Below, in pieces: positions 1 to 9,205 of a stretch of 64,000 bases of DNA. A model generated the notes under the pieces. The model was not told the DNA's origin, did not search any database, and was given only the letters and a program-made list of their open reading frames with translations. Both the position numbers and the translations under genes were made by a program. Source of the stretch: Candidatus Nitrosopelagicus sp. (GTDB lineage Archaea; Thermoproteota; Nitrososphaeria; Nitrososphaerales; Nitrosopumilaceae); the NCBI GenBank assembly GCA_028345575.1, contig JAOMDR010000001.1, positions 1 through 64,000 of the forward strand. The letters run 5' to 3'. Every line of letters begins with the position of its first letter. Within the stretch, counting starts at the first letter, position 1.

Positions 1-417
1 TTCTGCACGTGTAACAATCATTGTTTGTGTAATTCCAGGTAGAGTTAATTGTGTTCCAAGTGCTGCTGCAGATGCCAAAAATGATGTAACACCAGGTACG
101 ACAATTGATTCTACATCTTTTTTTTCTAGATTATCAATCTGTTCTCTAATTGCACCATAAATTGCAGGGTCACCATCATGTAATCTAACTACGGTTTTTC
201 CTTTTTTTGAATTTTTTAAAAGTAAATCAAATATTTCTTCACGAACAAGTTTTGCTGCATCATGTTTTTTGCCTTTTTTATTAAATTTTAGAATCTCAGG
301 AGGAATCAATGAACCTGAGTAAACGATTACATCTGCCTTTTGAACCAATTTTTTTGCCTTTATAGTGATTAAATCGGGGTCACCAGGACCGCAACCAACA
401 AAATATACCTTAGACAC
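1..417 (-). CDS. cbiF: Precorrin-4/cobalt-precorrin-4 C11-methyltransferase, 3' part missing
   Basis: SAM-dependent methyltransferase of corrin-ring synthesis, adding the C11 methyl group. The 139 codons present open with GTG at 417 and show the tetrapyrrole methylase signature GCGPGDPDL near residue 9, then HDGDPAIYG, then PGVTSF and the family-typical TLPGITQTMIVTRAE just before the window edge. The C-terminal roughly 110 residues lie outside the window. The start overlaps the end of cbiL by 8 bases, so the two are probably one transcript. The TLPGITQT motif separates it from other Cbi methylases. CobM is the aerobic-pathway name; the anaerobic name fits archaea. Confidence 0.9.
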   Translation of the reverse strand, partial: MSKVYFVGCGPGDPDLITIKAKKLVQKADVIVYSGSLIPPEILKFNKKGKKHDAAKLVREEIFDLLLKNSKKGKTVVRLHDGDPAIYGAIREQIDNLEKKDVESIVVPGVTSFLASAAALGTQLTLPGITQTMIVTRAE

Positions 418-1132
418 GTTTTATCACCAAAATTGAAAAGTATTTTGTAGTTAAAGTATCATCATTTACATCACCTAGTCTTAATTTTCTAATAATTTCT
501 TTGTCTGTACCTAAATCTTGACCAATTGCAAATATAGAATCCTCTGGAAATCCAGACTCTCTAACTAGTTCAATCACTTGATCAAAATATCTACCGTCTT
601 TAAGAAATACCAATACCTCAGAATTCTTTGCAATTTCTTTAACTGAACTTAAATCATAACAAGAGGGAATAATTGAAACTTTTTCTGCCCCTTCAGCTAT
701 ACTTATTCCAACTTTAGATGCAAAGGTGAACATCGAAACAATTCCAGGTATTACTGTAATCTTCATTTCAGGATGTTTTTTACTAATTTCTCGGTGCATG
801 TAGATCCATGTGCTGTAAAGATATGGATCGCCAACCGTTAGATAAACAACATTTTTTCCTGACAAAACTTTTTCTGCCATAATTTTTGAATTTTCTTTCC
901 AGTGTGCTTCAAGAATATCTTTATCTTTAGTCATCGGAAAAATCAGTTTTACAATTTCTTGATTTTTTGATTTATCAATTAAAGTGTTAACAACTGATAG
1001 AGCAATACTAGGTCTATCTTCTGCTGATGCGGGACACATTATCATATCAGCATCTTGAATTGCTTTTACTGCTTTTACAGTAAGTAAATCTGGATCGCCA
1101 GGACCGACTCCAATTCCAGTTAATTGAGACAT
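410..1132 (-). CDS. cbiL: Precorrin-2/cobalt-factor II C20-methyltransferase
   Basis: Second methylation step of cobalamin synthesis, transferring a methyl from SAM to C20 of the ring. The 240-residue protein has the family length. Visible motifs are GIGVGPGDPDLLTVKA (residues 6-21), YLTVGDPYLYSTW (about 98-110) and a PGIVSMFTFASKVGI segment (about 129-143). It lies between cbiT and cbiF on the same strand, overlapping cbiF by 8 bases and leaving 36 bases to cbiT, consistent with an operon. The CobI name is equivalent; only the methylation position is inferred from resemblance. Confidence 0.9.
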   Translation of the reverse strand: MSQLTGIGVGPGDPDLLTVKAVKAIQDADMIMCPASAEDRPSIALSVVNTLIDKSKNQEIVKLIFPMTKDKDILEAHWKENSKIMAEKVLSGKNVVYLTVGDPYLYSTWIYMHREISKKHPEMKITVIPGIVSMFTFASKVGISIAEGAEKVSIIPSCYDLSSVKEIAKNSEVLVFLKDGRYFDQVIELVRESGFPEDSIFAIGQDLGTDKEIIRKLRLGDVNDDTLTTKYFSILVIKRV

Positions 1133-1168
1133 AAGAAAGATGATTTTGTTCCCAATTAAAAAGCTAGA

Positions 1169-1759
1169 TTATTTTTTTGTAGCAGAGATAACACTGACCG
1201 GGTTTCGTGCAAGCATCATTGTGCCTGTTTTGGTCTTTCGACTCTTTCCAATTGTAATTTGTGTGATATCGATTGATTCAAAGTCTAATTTTTCAATTGT
1301 CTTCAATACAGAATAGAGTGTTTCAATTAAAATAACACCAATTACAATTCTTCCGCCAGATTTGATTTTATCTTGACATAATTCTACTATATCTTTTGTA
1401 TCACCACCTGTTCCACCAATAAATACAGTATCTGCTTGAGGAAGTTCTGAAATTTTTTCTTTAGCGTTTCCTTCAATTAATCTATAATTTGAGATTCCAA
1501 ATTTTTTTAAATTTTTTTCTGTCAGTTCAATTGCATTAGAATCAATGTCAACGCCAATTATCTTACCTGATTCTTCAACTTGAATTGCAGCTTCTACTGT
1601 TACAGAGCCACTACCACATCCAATGTCTAAAACAGTTTGTCCTACAGAAAGTCTACCTTTACTAATTTGTATAGCACGAATCTCTTCTTTAGTAATTGGT
1701 ACAGACTCTGTTCTTTCAAATTCTTCATCTGGAATTCCAGGAGTTTTTGATTTCCACAT
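1169..1759 (-). CDS. cbiT: Cobalt-precorrin-6B C15-methyltransferase (decarboxylating)
   Basis: Methylates C15 and decarboxylates the C12 acetate side chain during corrin formation. The 196-residue protein has a Rossmann methyltransferase fold with the SAM loop VLDIGCGSGSVTVEAA (residues about 43-58), an acidic ribose-binding strand IIGVDIDSNAIELT and the GGTGGD segment typical of CbiT. In many bacteria CbiT is fused to CbiE as CobL; here they are separate and cbiE lies at 53.6 kb. It is first of the three cbi genes in the local order T-L-F. Confidence 0.9.
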   Translation of the reverse strand: MWKSKTPGIPDEEFERTESVPITKEEIRAIQISKGRLSVGQTVLDIGCGSGSVTVEAAIQVEESGKIIGVDIDSNAIELTEKNLKKFGISNYRLIEGNAKEKISELPQADTVFIGGTGGDTKDIVELCQDKIKSGGRIVIGVILIETLYSVLKTIEKLDFESIDITQITIGKSRKTKTGTMMLARNPVSVISATKK

Positions 1760-1766
1760 TTTGTAA

Positions 1767-2279
1767 TTATAGACCAGGAATCATTGATGGACTGGTGGTA
1801 GCATTAACTACTGTGTAAGTAAATATCCAAATGAATAGATACATGAATACAAAACTGCCTATTCCAGTTGTAACGTATTTTTTCCTATTTGCAATTCTAA
1901 TTTTCCAAGACTTGGCAATTATTGCAGTTGCGATAAATAACATAATCATAAAAACAATTGATGTCCAACGTTTTTCTTCAACATCGGCAATATCTTCAAA
2001 TGCAAATGTTGCTATAATACCACCAGCAATTGCAACAGCAATTCTTAACCAAAATAATCTATCTGTAAGTTTTTTTGTTGCAGATTTATCCATTGGGTCT
2101 TCGGTAGGATCAGGTTTAGGATCAAGTTTAGATTCAGATTCAGTTTCTTCTGCAGATCCTGTTGCTTCGGCAATTGCTTTTTTCTCATCTTCTGTTGCTT
2201 CAATTTCAGGAAGATCGTCATTTTCATCCTTAGGATCTGGTTTATCTGCTGAAAATTTCTTTTTTTTGAACTTTGCCAT
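1767..2279 (-). CDS. Acidic-linker three-helix membrane protein, unknown role
   Basis: I do not recognise this with confidence. From the ATG at 2279 it begins with a basic MAKFKKKKF stretch, continues through an acidic, Asp/Glu/Pro-rich low-complexity region to about residue 70, and ends in three hydrophobic segments. The frame is open up to an ATG at 2333, but a TATA-like TTATACT near 2350 and a TTTTAAA near 2320 favour the inner start. The three-helix end loosely resembles archaeal EMC6/Rab5ip-like proteins, which is speculation. It sits 7 bases upstream of cbiT and diverges from the RqcH gene. Confidence 0.7.
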   Translation of the reverse strand: MAKFKKKKFSADKPDPKDENDDLPEIEATEDEKKAIAEATGSAEETESESKLDPKPDPTEDPMDKSATKKLTDRLFWLRIAVAIAGGIIATFAFEDIADVEEKRWTSIVFMIMLFIATAIIAKSWKIRIANRKKYVTTGIGSFVFMYLFIWIFTYTVVNATTSPSMIPGL

Positions 2280-2377
2280 TTGAATTTCTTGAGTTGACTC
2301 AGAAATGCCTCGTTTAAAATCTTTGGCAGTCACTAGGCAATAGTAAGAGTATAATTTCCAGAAAAATTTGCAATACC

Positions 2378-4306
2378 ATGACTCTTGCGGGAATTGAATT
2401 AGTATATCTGGTAGATGACATTGGAGAAAAGACTAGTGGATACTATGCAAGTAATATTTGGGGAATAAATCGAAATAGTCTTTTATTCAAATTACATCAT
2501 ACAACAAAACCAGACATAATGTTAATGGTTTCTAGTATAGGAATGTGGATTACAGATAAGAAAATTGATACAATTGAACCAAATAAAATGTTAAGACGAT
2601 TACGTGGCGATCTTTTACGAGCAAAACTAACAAAAATTGAACAAATTGGTACTGAAAGAATTGCTTACTTTACATTTACAAATTTTGAAAAGGAGTTTAT
2701 CCTAATTGTAGAATTTTTTGGAGATGGAAATATTATTTTATGTAATGGCGATAAAAAAATTCTAGCACTTTTACATTCAATTGATGTAAGACATAGACAA
2801 CTTCGTGTAGGATTAGATTACATTCCACCTCCAGAAGATGGATTAGATATTTTAAATTTAACAAAAGAATCATTTAGAGAGTTATTTTCTTCTAGTGGAA
2901 TTGGAAAAACTATAGGTAGAGGATTAGGTTTACCAAAAAAATATGTTGAAGAAATAATTAGATTATCAGGAATTGATTCTAAAAAACCAAGTAATGAAAT
3001 TACAGATGATGAATTTGAGGCATTATTTGAAATTATTACATCAACTCTTTCTAAAGTAACAAAAGGTCCACATGATCCATCTGTAATAATTGAAGATAAT
3101 GTACATGATGCATATCCAATAAGATTTTCAGATGATAACCTGAATGCAAAAAAAGTAGATAGTTTTAATGAAGGATTAGATATAGTATTTACTGAAGAAA
3201 TTTTAGAAAAAGGAAAATCATTATTCAGTAGTCCTGCTGACAAAAAAATAGAATCATTAGAAACAACATTAGCTGAACAAAAAAATGCAATTAATGTAGT
3301 AATAGAAAAATCAAAAGTAATAGCAGATGTAGCAAATTTACTTTTTACAATGACATCTCAAGGTCAACATAATGTTAGAGATGAAAGTATCACCAGTTCA
3401 CTAAAAGAAAAAAATGCAGAAATAATTAGTGAGAAGGGAATTTCATACATGAAGATTAATGAATCAAAAATAAGAGTAGACCCTGATTCATCTCTTCCAA
3501 CAATTGCTTCAAAATTATTTGACGAGTCAAAGAAACAAAAAGGTGCGGTAAAATCAATTGAAAAATTAATGAAGAAAACAGAAGAGAAATTAGAAAAAAC
3601 AATTGAAAAAGGAGAAATTGCAAAAGGTTCTGTCGGATTCAAAGAAATAAGAAAGAAAAGTTGGTATGAGAGGTACAGATGGTTTTTCACATCAGACGGA
3701 GTTTTAGCAGTTGGAGGAAGAGACAGCTCATCAAATAGTGCAATAATTAGAAAATATTTAGAAAAAAACGATAAGGTCTTTCATGCAGAAGTTCATGGTT
3801 CACCGTTCTTTTTGCTAAAAGCAGAAGATGAGGAATTACTACCATTAAGTTTGGAAGAAGTTGCACACGCAACAGTTTGTTTTAGTCGTGCATGGCAAAT
3901 ATCTGCATATGGAATGAGTAGTTTTTGGGTTAATCCAGATCAAGTGAAAAAAGGTGCACCGACAGGACAATCAATGGCTAAAGGTTCATTCATGATTAAT
4001 GGTACAAGAAATTTTATCAAAGTTTCATCACTAAAACTTGCAGTTGGAATTTTTAAAGAAGATGAAGATTATTTGCTAGTTTGCGGACCACCAGAACCAA
4101 TTAAGAAAAAATGTTTGTGTTATGCAGTAATTGAACCTGGTGGCTCAACAATGTCAGATATTTCAAAAAAAATTAGAGCAGAATTTGATAAAACAGATGA
4201 AGGATTTAAAAAAATATTTTTGATCGATGATTATGTTAGAGCACTACCAACGGGTTCAAGTAAAGTTACAGAAACTGGTTCAAGTAAAGTTACAGAAACT
4301 AATTAA
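2378..4306 (+). CDS. rqcH: RqcH/NFACT family ribosome quality-control protein
   Basis: Homologue of Rqc2/NEMF/RqcH, which binds split large ribosomal subunits carrying stalled peptidyl-tRNA and recruits tRNA for C-terminal tailing. The N-terminal NFACT-N region starts with MTLAGIELVYLVDDI; a long lysine/glutamate coiled coil covers about residues 295-420; the NFACT-R (DUF814) domain about 425-560 contains KKSWYERYRWFFTSDG and VGGRDSSSNSAII, matching the family GGRD motif. A 24-base tandem duplication gives TGSSKVTE twice at the very C-terminus. It diverges from the membrane gene at 2279 and overlaps the convergent dehydratase subunit by 4 bases. Confidence 0.9.
   Translation: MTLAGIELVYLVDDIGEKTSGYYASNIWGINRNSLLFKLHHTTKPDIMLMVSSIGMWITDKKIDTIEPNKMLRRLRGDLLRAKLTKIEQIGTERIAYFTFTNFEKEFILIVEFFGDGNIILCNGDKKILALLHSIDVRHRQLRVGLDYIPPPEDGLDILNLTKESFRELFSSSGIGKTIGRGLGLPKKYVEEIIRLSGIDSKKPSNEITDDEFEALFEIITSTLSKVTKGPHDPSVIIEDNVHDAYPIRFSDDNLNAKKVDSFNEGLDIVFTEEILEKGKSLFSSPADKKIESLETTLAEQKNAINVVIEKSKVIADVANLLFTMTSQGQHNVRDESITSSLKEKNAEIISEKGISYMKINESKIRVDPDSSLPTIASKLFDESKKQKGAVKSIEKLMKKTEEKLEKTIEKGEIAKGSVGFKEIRKKSWYERYRWFFTSDGVLAVGGRDSSSNSAIIRKYLEKNDKVFHAEVHGSPFFLLKAEDEELLPLSLEEVAHATVCFSRAWQISAYGMSSFWVNPDQVKKGAPTGQSMAKGSFMINGTRNFIKVSSLKLAVGIFKEDEDYLLVCGPPEPIKKKCLCYAVIEPGGSTMSDISKKIRAEFDKTDEGFKKIFLIDDYVRALPTGSSKVTETGSSKVTETN
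4253..4300 (+). repeat. 24-base perfect tandem duplication at the rqcH 3' end
   Basis: Two identical 24-base units, 4253-4276 and 4277-4300, beginning GGTTCAAGTAAAG. They encode the octapeptide GSSKVTET twice, after which only Asn and the stop follow. Identity at every base suggests a recent slippage or duplication event in a tail that tolerates length change. Confidence 0.9.
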
Positions 4307-4686
4307 TTAAAAATATTTTCAGATTTTGTATCAACCGTAATTTTATTACCATCTTGTATAGAATCAAATTCTTCATTGGATACTACAATCATTGGAATAT
4401 TTGCAAGTGCACAACCTGATGCAACAGTTAGATCTGCTTTTGTACATATCATTGCAACAGGTGCAGAATTATTAGATTTTAATGAATAAATTGTATATGC
4501 ACCAACACTACTTCCAATACCATGTGGAAATACTAGTATAGTATCTTTGATTGATTTTTCAAAAATATCATATTTTTCATCACGAATTGTACCTGTTTTT
4601 TTATCAACAGCACCAAGAAAATTAATTGGACTAGTAGTTTTTAGAACTGTTCCCTGTGCCGTTCCTTGAACAATTATTTTACTCAT
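4303..4686 (-). CDS. Phosphomevalonate dehydratase small subunit (aconitase X swivel)
   Basis: Small, swivelling-domain subunit (DUF126) of the aconitase X family. In archaea this enzyme dehydrates 5-phosphomevalonate to trans-anhydromevalonate phosphate in the modified mevalonate pathway leading to isoprenoid lipids. The 127-residue protein contains GTVLKTTSPINFLGAVDKKTGTI near the N-terminus, then VFPHGIGSSVGAYTIYSL and a conserved late segment IPMIVVSNEEFDSI. Its ATG overlaps the stop of the large-subunit gene by 4 bases, implying translational coupling. Assignment to phosphomevalonate rather than another hydroxyacid rests on the archaeal context. Confidence 0.87.
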   Translation of the reverse strand: MSKIIVQGTAQGTVLKTTSPINFLGAVDKKTGTIRDEKYDIFEKSIKDTILVFPHGIGSSVGAYTIYSLKSNNSAPVAMICTKADLTVASGCALANIPMIVVSNEEFDSIQDGNKITVDTKSENIFN

Positions 4687-5846
4687 TTTGTTTCATCCTC
4701 AATAATTTTTGCAAGTGGTTTTAGGTTTACGTCTACACCTGTAGAATTTTTCAAATAGTACGCACCTTTTATGGAATTAGTAGTAATTGCATCAGTTTCA
4801 TTAGTATCAATCAATGGTGTAAGACATGTACAACAATCAGATAAAATTTCTCCTCCTGCTCTTTCAATTTCATTGATGTAATCAAGAGCACGTGCTTGTT
4901 CTTGTATAGCTCTTGAACAAAATATCATGCAACGCTTTTCAAATGATTTTCCTTTTAGCATTTTTGATAAGTCAGATATTTCTTCTAATCCTAATTGAGG
5001 ACTTCCAAGAGTGATAATATCGCCTTTTTCTGCAGTGTTTAATTCATCAAAGACTTCATTCATCTCTTCTTTTCCAAAATCAACTTTCTCAGATGTTGTA
5101 TCTTCAGTATCAACAAATTGGAATTTAGCGCATGTACCTGAAGTGCCCATTCCTCCACACAAGGCTTTACAGCTACGTCGGTTTGGTTGTGAGACTCCTG
5201 ATATGTTAACAGATGTATCACCAACTTTTCCTGCAAAAAACCCAAGCATTCCAAAATCTAGTTCACTTGGATTATCCATTTTCATTCGTATCGTCATTGG
5301 AGTTGAAATGTTATCTTTTCGTAAATCAGAATATGGAGATTTTCCAGTTATTGCGCTTGCTAATGCACTAAATGCACTTTCTTTGTTTGTTTTTAGACCA
5401 CCAAGTGAGTTTGCAAAGATTGCAGCATTACTTTCAGCAAATGAAACTTGAGTGTTTTTTTCTGGTAAATCAAAAATATCATATGGCGTGCATGAAAATG
5501 TTGGTTCAACTCCCATCCTAATGTAAGAATCACGAATACTTGCTTGTTTTTTGATAAATTCATCATCAATGTGATTAAATTCAGAGATGCGATCAAAATC
5601 AATTCCCATTGGATTAACAGTTGCTTTAACCTTAACACGAGCATCTTTACTTAATTCTCGAAGAAACTGTTCGCCAGCATCACCAATTGTATTATAATTA
5701 ACACCTGAAAGATGTGCCCATGTTATAGGAATGAGTTTTTCTGCATTGGTTGCCTCACCTGTAGCAACTAGAATTCGGTATGCAGTTTGTAATGTATCAC
5801 CATGTTCACCATTTAATGCAGCTTTTTCTTCAGAAGTTAACTCCAT
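4683..5846 (-). CDS. Phosphomevalonate dehydratase large subunit (aconitase X catalytic)
   Basis: Catalytic subunit (DUF521) carrying the iron-sulfur centre. From MELTSEEKAALNGEHG it is 387 residues. Cysteine-bearing motifs likely to hold the cluster are CKALCGGMGTSGTCAKF in the middle and CCTCLTPL near the C-terminus; ITWAHLSGVNYNTIGD and the CTPYDI segment are also family-like. The frame stays open to 5924, but that would overlap the divergent endonuclease III gene, and the downstream ATG at 5846 starts the conserved sequence. Paired with the small subunit through a 4-base overlap. GGGP synthase at 42.9 kb uses the isoprenoids made downstream. Confidence 0.88.
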   Translation of the reverse strand: MELTSEEKAALNGEHGDTLQTAYRILVATGEATNAEKLIPITWAHLSGVNYNTIGDAGEQFLRELSKDARVKVKATVNPMGIDFDRISEFNHIDDEFIKKQASIRDSYIRMGVEPTFSCTPYDIFDLPEKNTQVSFAESNAAIFANSLGGLKTNKESAFSALASAITGKSPYSDLRKDNISTPMTIRMKMDNPSELDFGMLGFFAGKVGDTSVNISGVSQPNRRSCKALCGGMGTSGTCAKFQFVDTEDTTSEKVDFGKEEMNEVFDELNTAEKGDIITLGSPQLGLEEISDLSKMLKGKSFEKRCMIFCSRAIQEQARALDYINEIERAGGEILSDCCTCLTPLIDTNETDAITTNSIKGAYYLKNSTGVDVNLKPLAKIIEDETK

Positions 5847-5897
5847 AATCATTACATAGGTTTTACAGATATAAGACTTGTATTGTAACAACCACGT

Positions 5898-6551
5898 ATG
5901 AAAAAAATTCTTAATGGAATGCACAAAACAATGAATTCAGTAAAAACTCCAAGAATTACTGCATTAAGAGATCTACATGATGCCGAAGACCATGGGCCAT
6001 TTAGTATTTTGATTGGAACAATCTTATCTGCAAGAACAAAAGATGAATCAACTACAAGAATTGTCAAAGATTTATTCAAAGTATACAAAAATGCACGACA
6101 ATTATCAAAAGCTAAATTAAAAGATGTAGAGAAAATTATTAAATCAATAGGGTTCTATCATGTAAAAGCAGAACGTATTATCGAGGTTGCAAAAATTATT
6201 GATTCAAAGTATAAAGGAAAAGTCCCTGATGATTTAGAAAAACTAGTTGAATTACCAGGAGTTGGAAGAAAAACCGCAAATTGTGTACTAGTTTATGCAT
6301 ATGAAATTCCTGCAATCCCAGTAGACATTCATGTTCATAGAATTTCAAATAGAATTGGACTAGTCAAAACAAAAACACCTGAAGAAACAGAGTTTGCGTT
6401 AATGAAAAAAGTCCCAAAAAAATATTGGCTTGATGTGAATGATACATTTGTAATGTATGGTCAAAATATTTGCAAACCAATTTCACCAATGTGTGAAGTT
6501 TGTAAAATAAGAAATGGGTGTGAATATTATAAAACTAATTCCGCTTCTTAG
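5898..6551 (+). CDS. nth: Endonuclease III (DNA glycosylase/AP lyase)
   Basis: Base-excision repair enzyme removing oxidised pyrimidines and cleaving the abasic site. The 217-residue protein has the helix-hairpin-helix ELPGVGRKTANCVL with catalytic Lys125, the catalytic Asp143 in VDIHVHRI, and a complete 4Fe-4S loop with Cys192, Cys199, Cys202 and Cys208 (spacing 6-2-5). ATGs at residues 8 and 12 are alternative starts. The 3' end overlaps the convergent secreted-protein gene by 17 bases. Confidence 0.94.
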   Translation: MKKILNGMHKTMNSVKTPRITALRDLHDAEDHGPFSILIGTILSARTKDESTTRIVKDLFKVYKNARQLSKAKLKDVEKIIKSIGFYHVKAERIIEVAKIIDSKYKGKVPDDLEKLVELPGVGRKTANCVLVYAYEIPAIPVDIHVHRISNRIGLVKTKTPEETEFALMKKVPKKYWLDVNDTFVMYGQNICKPISPMCEVCKIRNGCEYYKTNSAS

Positions 6552-7206
6552 TGAAGAGTAAGAATGCTACTATAATACCTAGACACCCAACTACATAAAA
6601 CGGAAACATGTGCAATGGACCTTCTTTTGGATCACCAGAAAGAACTTCAAAATTTAGAAATCCTGCAACAGTAGCAGGTGGATCCTGTGAACCTTTCAAG
6701 CCCCAAACAGAGTATGAGTTTATTGCAAATCCTTCTACATCTAGATTTGTAATTACAATTCTTTCTCCATTGTTGATAGTTAATCCGGCGGTATCAGCAT
6801 ATGCTAAGATAACCTTTCCAGTTCCAGGCCAACCTCTGTCAAGTTTGTCATGAACAACCACATATCCTTCCTCAGGAAGTTTAATTGCAACCCAAAATGG
6901 TCTATCAGGAATTGCGCCCATTCCTATTTCTATGAATTTATCTTCAATATTTGCATCATACAATCTTACTACTGCAACACCATCAGGATTACCATATAGT
7001 AATTCATTTTGTAAATTTACTTGCCACGTTGTATGATGAAGTTCATCAAGTGGAATTATTTCTGCATCTCGTGCAGGCAAATTGAACTCATCCCAATTAA
7101 TATCAAATTTTGCAACAGAAAGTGATTCATTTGGTGTTTCCCATTGTCCAAATGCAGGAAAGACCATTAAAGATGCAAAAAAGATTATAGAAATTTTATA
7201 TTTCAT
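6535..7206 (-). CDS. Secreted, C-terminally anchored protein of unknown function
   Basis: The 223-residue product starts with a signal peptide (MKYKISIIFFASLMVFPAFG, residues 1-20) and ends with one membrane helix followed by KKRN, so most of it faces outside. The middle carries a beta-rich segment LPEEGYVVVHDKLDRGWPGT that resembles extracellular DUF7282-type domains of archaea; this is a tentative resemblance. A single later YADTAGLTINNGERIVITNL segment also looks beta-sandwich-like. The gene ends inside the 3' end of nth (17-base overlap) and lies downstream of sat without an obvious functional link. Confidence 0.8.
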   Translation of the reverse strand: MKYKISIIFFASLMVFPAFGQWETPNESLSVAKFDINWDEFNLPARDAEIIPLDELHHTTWQVNLQNELLYGNPDGVAVVRLYDANIEDKFIEIGMGAIPDRPFWVAIKLPEEGYVVVHDKLDRGWPGTGKVILAYADTAGLTINNGERIVITNLDVEGFAINSYSVWGLKGSQDPPATVAGFLNFEVLSGDPKEGPLHMFPFYVVGCLGIIVAFLLFTKKRN

Positions 7207-7236
7207 ATTCTAAATTTTCCAGATCTTGATAAAAAG

Positions 7237-8364
7237 CTACTCAACAAATGGTTTATCATAATCAATGATTACTTTAGCAACTTCAGGTCTTAAGATGAAT
7301 TCTGATGGAGATTCACCATTGTTAATCATCTCTCTCATTTTTGTACCAGAAATTTGTTCTCTATATTCTGGAGCACAAGGACAAACATTTGGATTTGTAA
7401 ATGTAAGACATTTTTTACAGTAAAAGAATGCTGGGAAAAAGATTGGTTCTATCTCAAGTTCAGGATAATCATCAAATATTTTGTGTGCTGCAAATGGATC
7501 ATAGAATTTTCCAACGCCTGCATGGTCTCTTCCTATAATGATGTGTGTACATCCATAGTTTTGACGCATGATTGCATGATGAATTGCTTCTCTAGGTCCT
7601 GCATATTTCATTTCTGTATGTAGAGTTGCTAGTTGACATTTATTTTCTGGATAGTATTTTTCAATCATTGTTTCATATGCTTTTACAATAATTTCATCTT
7701 TAAAATCACCAGATTTTTTCTTTCCAATGAGTGGATTTACAAAAACACCATCACGTGTTGTTATTGCAGTTTTTTGTAACATTTCATGTGCAACATGTGG
7801 AGGATTTCGAGTTTGAAATGCGACTATTGTTTTCCATCCTATTTTTTCAAATAACTCTCTTGTTTGTGTTGGAGTCATTCTATGTTTTCGAATTTCAGTC
7901 TCATTTTGTCTTTGAATATAATCAATTTTTCCGCCAACAAGAAAATCTTTCATTGAGTTAGTTTTTGCAACACCTGGATGAGATTCATCGTTTGTTCCAT
8001 AAACTCCATTCATGGTATTTTGTTTATCATAAGAGTAGACATCTTCTACATGTAAAATTGCAATTCCTATTCCATCTGGATTTTTAAGTAATACATTACC
8101 TGCATCTTTCATTTTTTTACCAGTGTCATCATCAACATCGAGAACAGTTGGCATAGTCCATGCCATACCATTTGCTAGTCTTCCTTTTGAAATAACAGAT
8201 TCAAAATCTTGTTGATTAAGAAATCCTTCTAGTGGTGAGAATATTCCATCTGCAATATTTTCTACATCATTAGCTAAATCTGCAGAAATATCAATTGACA
8301 TTAATCCTGATGGATCAACATCTTTTACTCGATTTACTAACTTTCCACCGTGTGCATTAATCAA
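7237..8364 (-). CDS. sat: Sulfate adenylyltransferase (ATP sulfurylase)
   Basis: Makes adenylylsulfate (APS) and pyrophosphate from sulfate and ATP, the entry step of sulfate assimilation. The 375-residue protein has the PUA-like N-terminal part, the nucleotide-binding [11 protein letters not shown] (residues 184-194), GRDHAGVG (279-286) and ISGTKMR (338-344). Four cysteines at about 316, 319, 328 and 330 form the zinc site of archaeal and bacterial homodimeric Sat. It follows cysH on the same strand with a 25-base gap, so the pair is probably cotranscribed. An ATG at residue 22 is an alternative start. Confidence 0.94.
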   Translation of the reverse strand: MINAHGGKLVNRVKDVDPSGLMSIDISADLANDVENIADGIFSPLEGFLNQQDFESVISKGRLANGMAWTMPTVLDVDDDTGKKMKDAGNVLLKNPDGIGIAILHVEDVYSYDKQNTMNGVYGTNDESHPGVAKTNSMKDFLVGGKIDYIQRQNETEIRKHRMTPTQTRELFEKIGWKTIVAFQTRNPPHVAHEMLQKTAITTRDGVFVNPLIGKKKSGDFKDEIIVKAYETMIEKYYPENKCQLATLHTEMKYAGPREAIHHAIMRQNYGCTHIIIGRDHAGVGKFYDPFAAHKIFDDYPELEIEPIFFPAFFYCKKCLTFTNPNVCPCAPEYREQISGTKMREMINNGESPSEFILRPEVAKVIIDYDKPFVE

Positions 8365-8389
8365 TATGAATCAGTTTTGTATGATTAAT

Positions 8390-9109
8390 TTAATTGTCGT
8401 GATTCATGTGGAGACCACATTCTTTGTTTGTGTCGTTTTCCCACCACCAACGACCAGCTCTTATGTCTTCACCGATCTTAATTGGTCTAGTACATGGCTC
8501 ACAACCAATACTAGGATACCCCTGATCAAGTAATTTGTTGTAAGGACAATTGTTTGATTTTACATAATCCCATGTTTGATCATAAGTCCAGTCAACAAGT
8601 GGATTAACTTTCACAATATCTCCATGCATTTCATCAATTTCAAGCATTTTAGCTGCAGAACGATTTTGGTTTTGATCATTTCTAAGACCAGTAATCCAGC
8701 CGTCAAGTGTTGCAAGCATTTTATTCATAGGATGAACTTTTCGTATACCACAACATAGTTTTCTGTTATCAATACTGTCATAGAAACAGTTTAGACCTTT
8801 TTCTTTAACCATTTTTTCAACTTCGTTTTGATCAGGAAATAATTTTTCAATTTTTGTATTATACTGTTTTTCGACCGCATCCATTACATCAAAAGTTTCT
8901 TGAGGTAATCTTCCCGTTTCAAGTGTGAACAATCTAGAATTTGAATTAATTTTGAACATCATATCAACAATTGCTGCATCTTCTGCACCAAAACTAGATG
9001 CTTTTGCTAGTTTGGGATGAAGATTATCAAACGCCCATTTCAAACAGTCCTCAGGGGTAGACAAAGTATTGTTTACATCATCTAATTCCCGCTGACTAAA
9101 TTTTCCCAT
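8390..9109 (-). CDS. cysH: Assimilatory APS/PAPS reductase
   Basis: Thioredoxin-dependent reduction of activated sulfate to sulfite. The PP-loop-like domain starts with ASSFGAEDAAIVDM (residues 38-50). The paired cysteines Cys119-Cys120 and Cys203/Cys206 (CCGIRKV and CEPCTRP) are the 4Fe-4S ligands characteristic of APS-type reductases, and the catalytic ECGLH motif with Cys231 lies near the C-terminus. The cluster suggests APS as substrate, yet an APS kinase gene is also present at 24.0 kb, so substrate preference is not settled. It leads the cysH-sat unit. Confidence 0.93.
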   Translation of the reverse strand: MGKFSQRELDDVNNTLSTPEDCLKWAFDNLHPKLAKASSFGAEDAAIVDMMFKINSNSRLFTLETGRLPQETFDVMDAVEKQYNTKIEKLFPDQNEVEKMVKEKGLNCFYDSIDNRKLCCGIRKVHPMNKMLATLDGWITGLRNDQNQNRSAAKMLEIDEMHGDIVKVNPLVDWTYDQTWDYVKSNNCPYNKLLDQGYPSIGCEPCTRPIKIGEDIRAGRWWWENDTNKECGLHMNHDN

Positions 9110-9205
9110 GAGTTTGATTACATAATCAACTATTATAATTATATCAAAATTAGCTCAAGTTAAGAGATATTGTAAAATATAAACTCCTTAGAAATAACAA
9201 ATTAG

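Noticed and set aside
1831-2283. 150-codon plus-strand open frame
   Set aside because: Exactly antisense to the membrane protein gene; Ser-rich composition is the mirror of its acidic linker and there is no recognisable domain.
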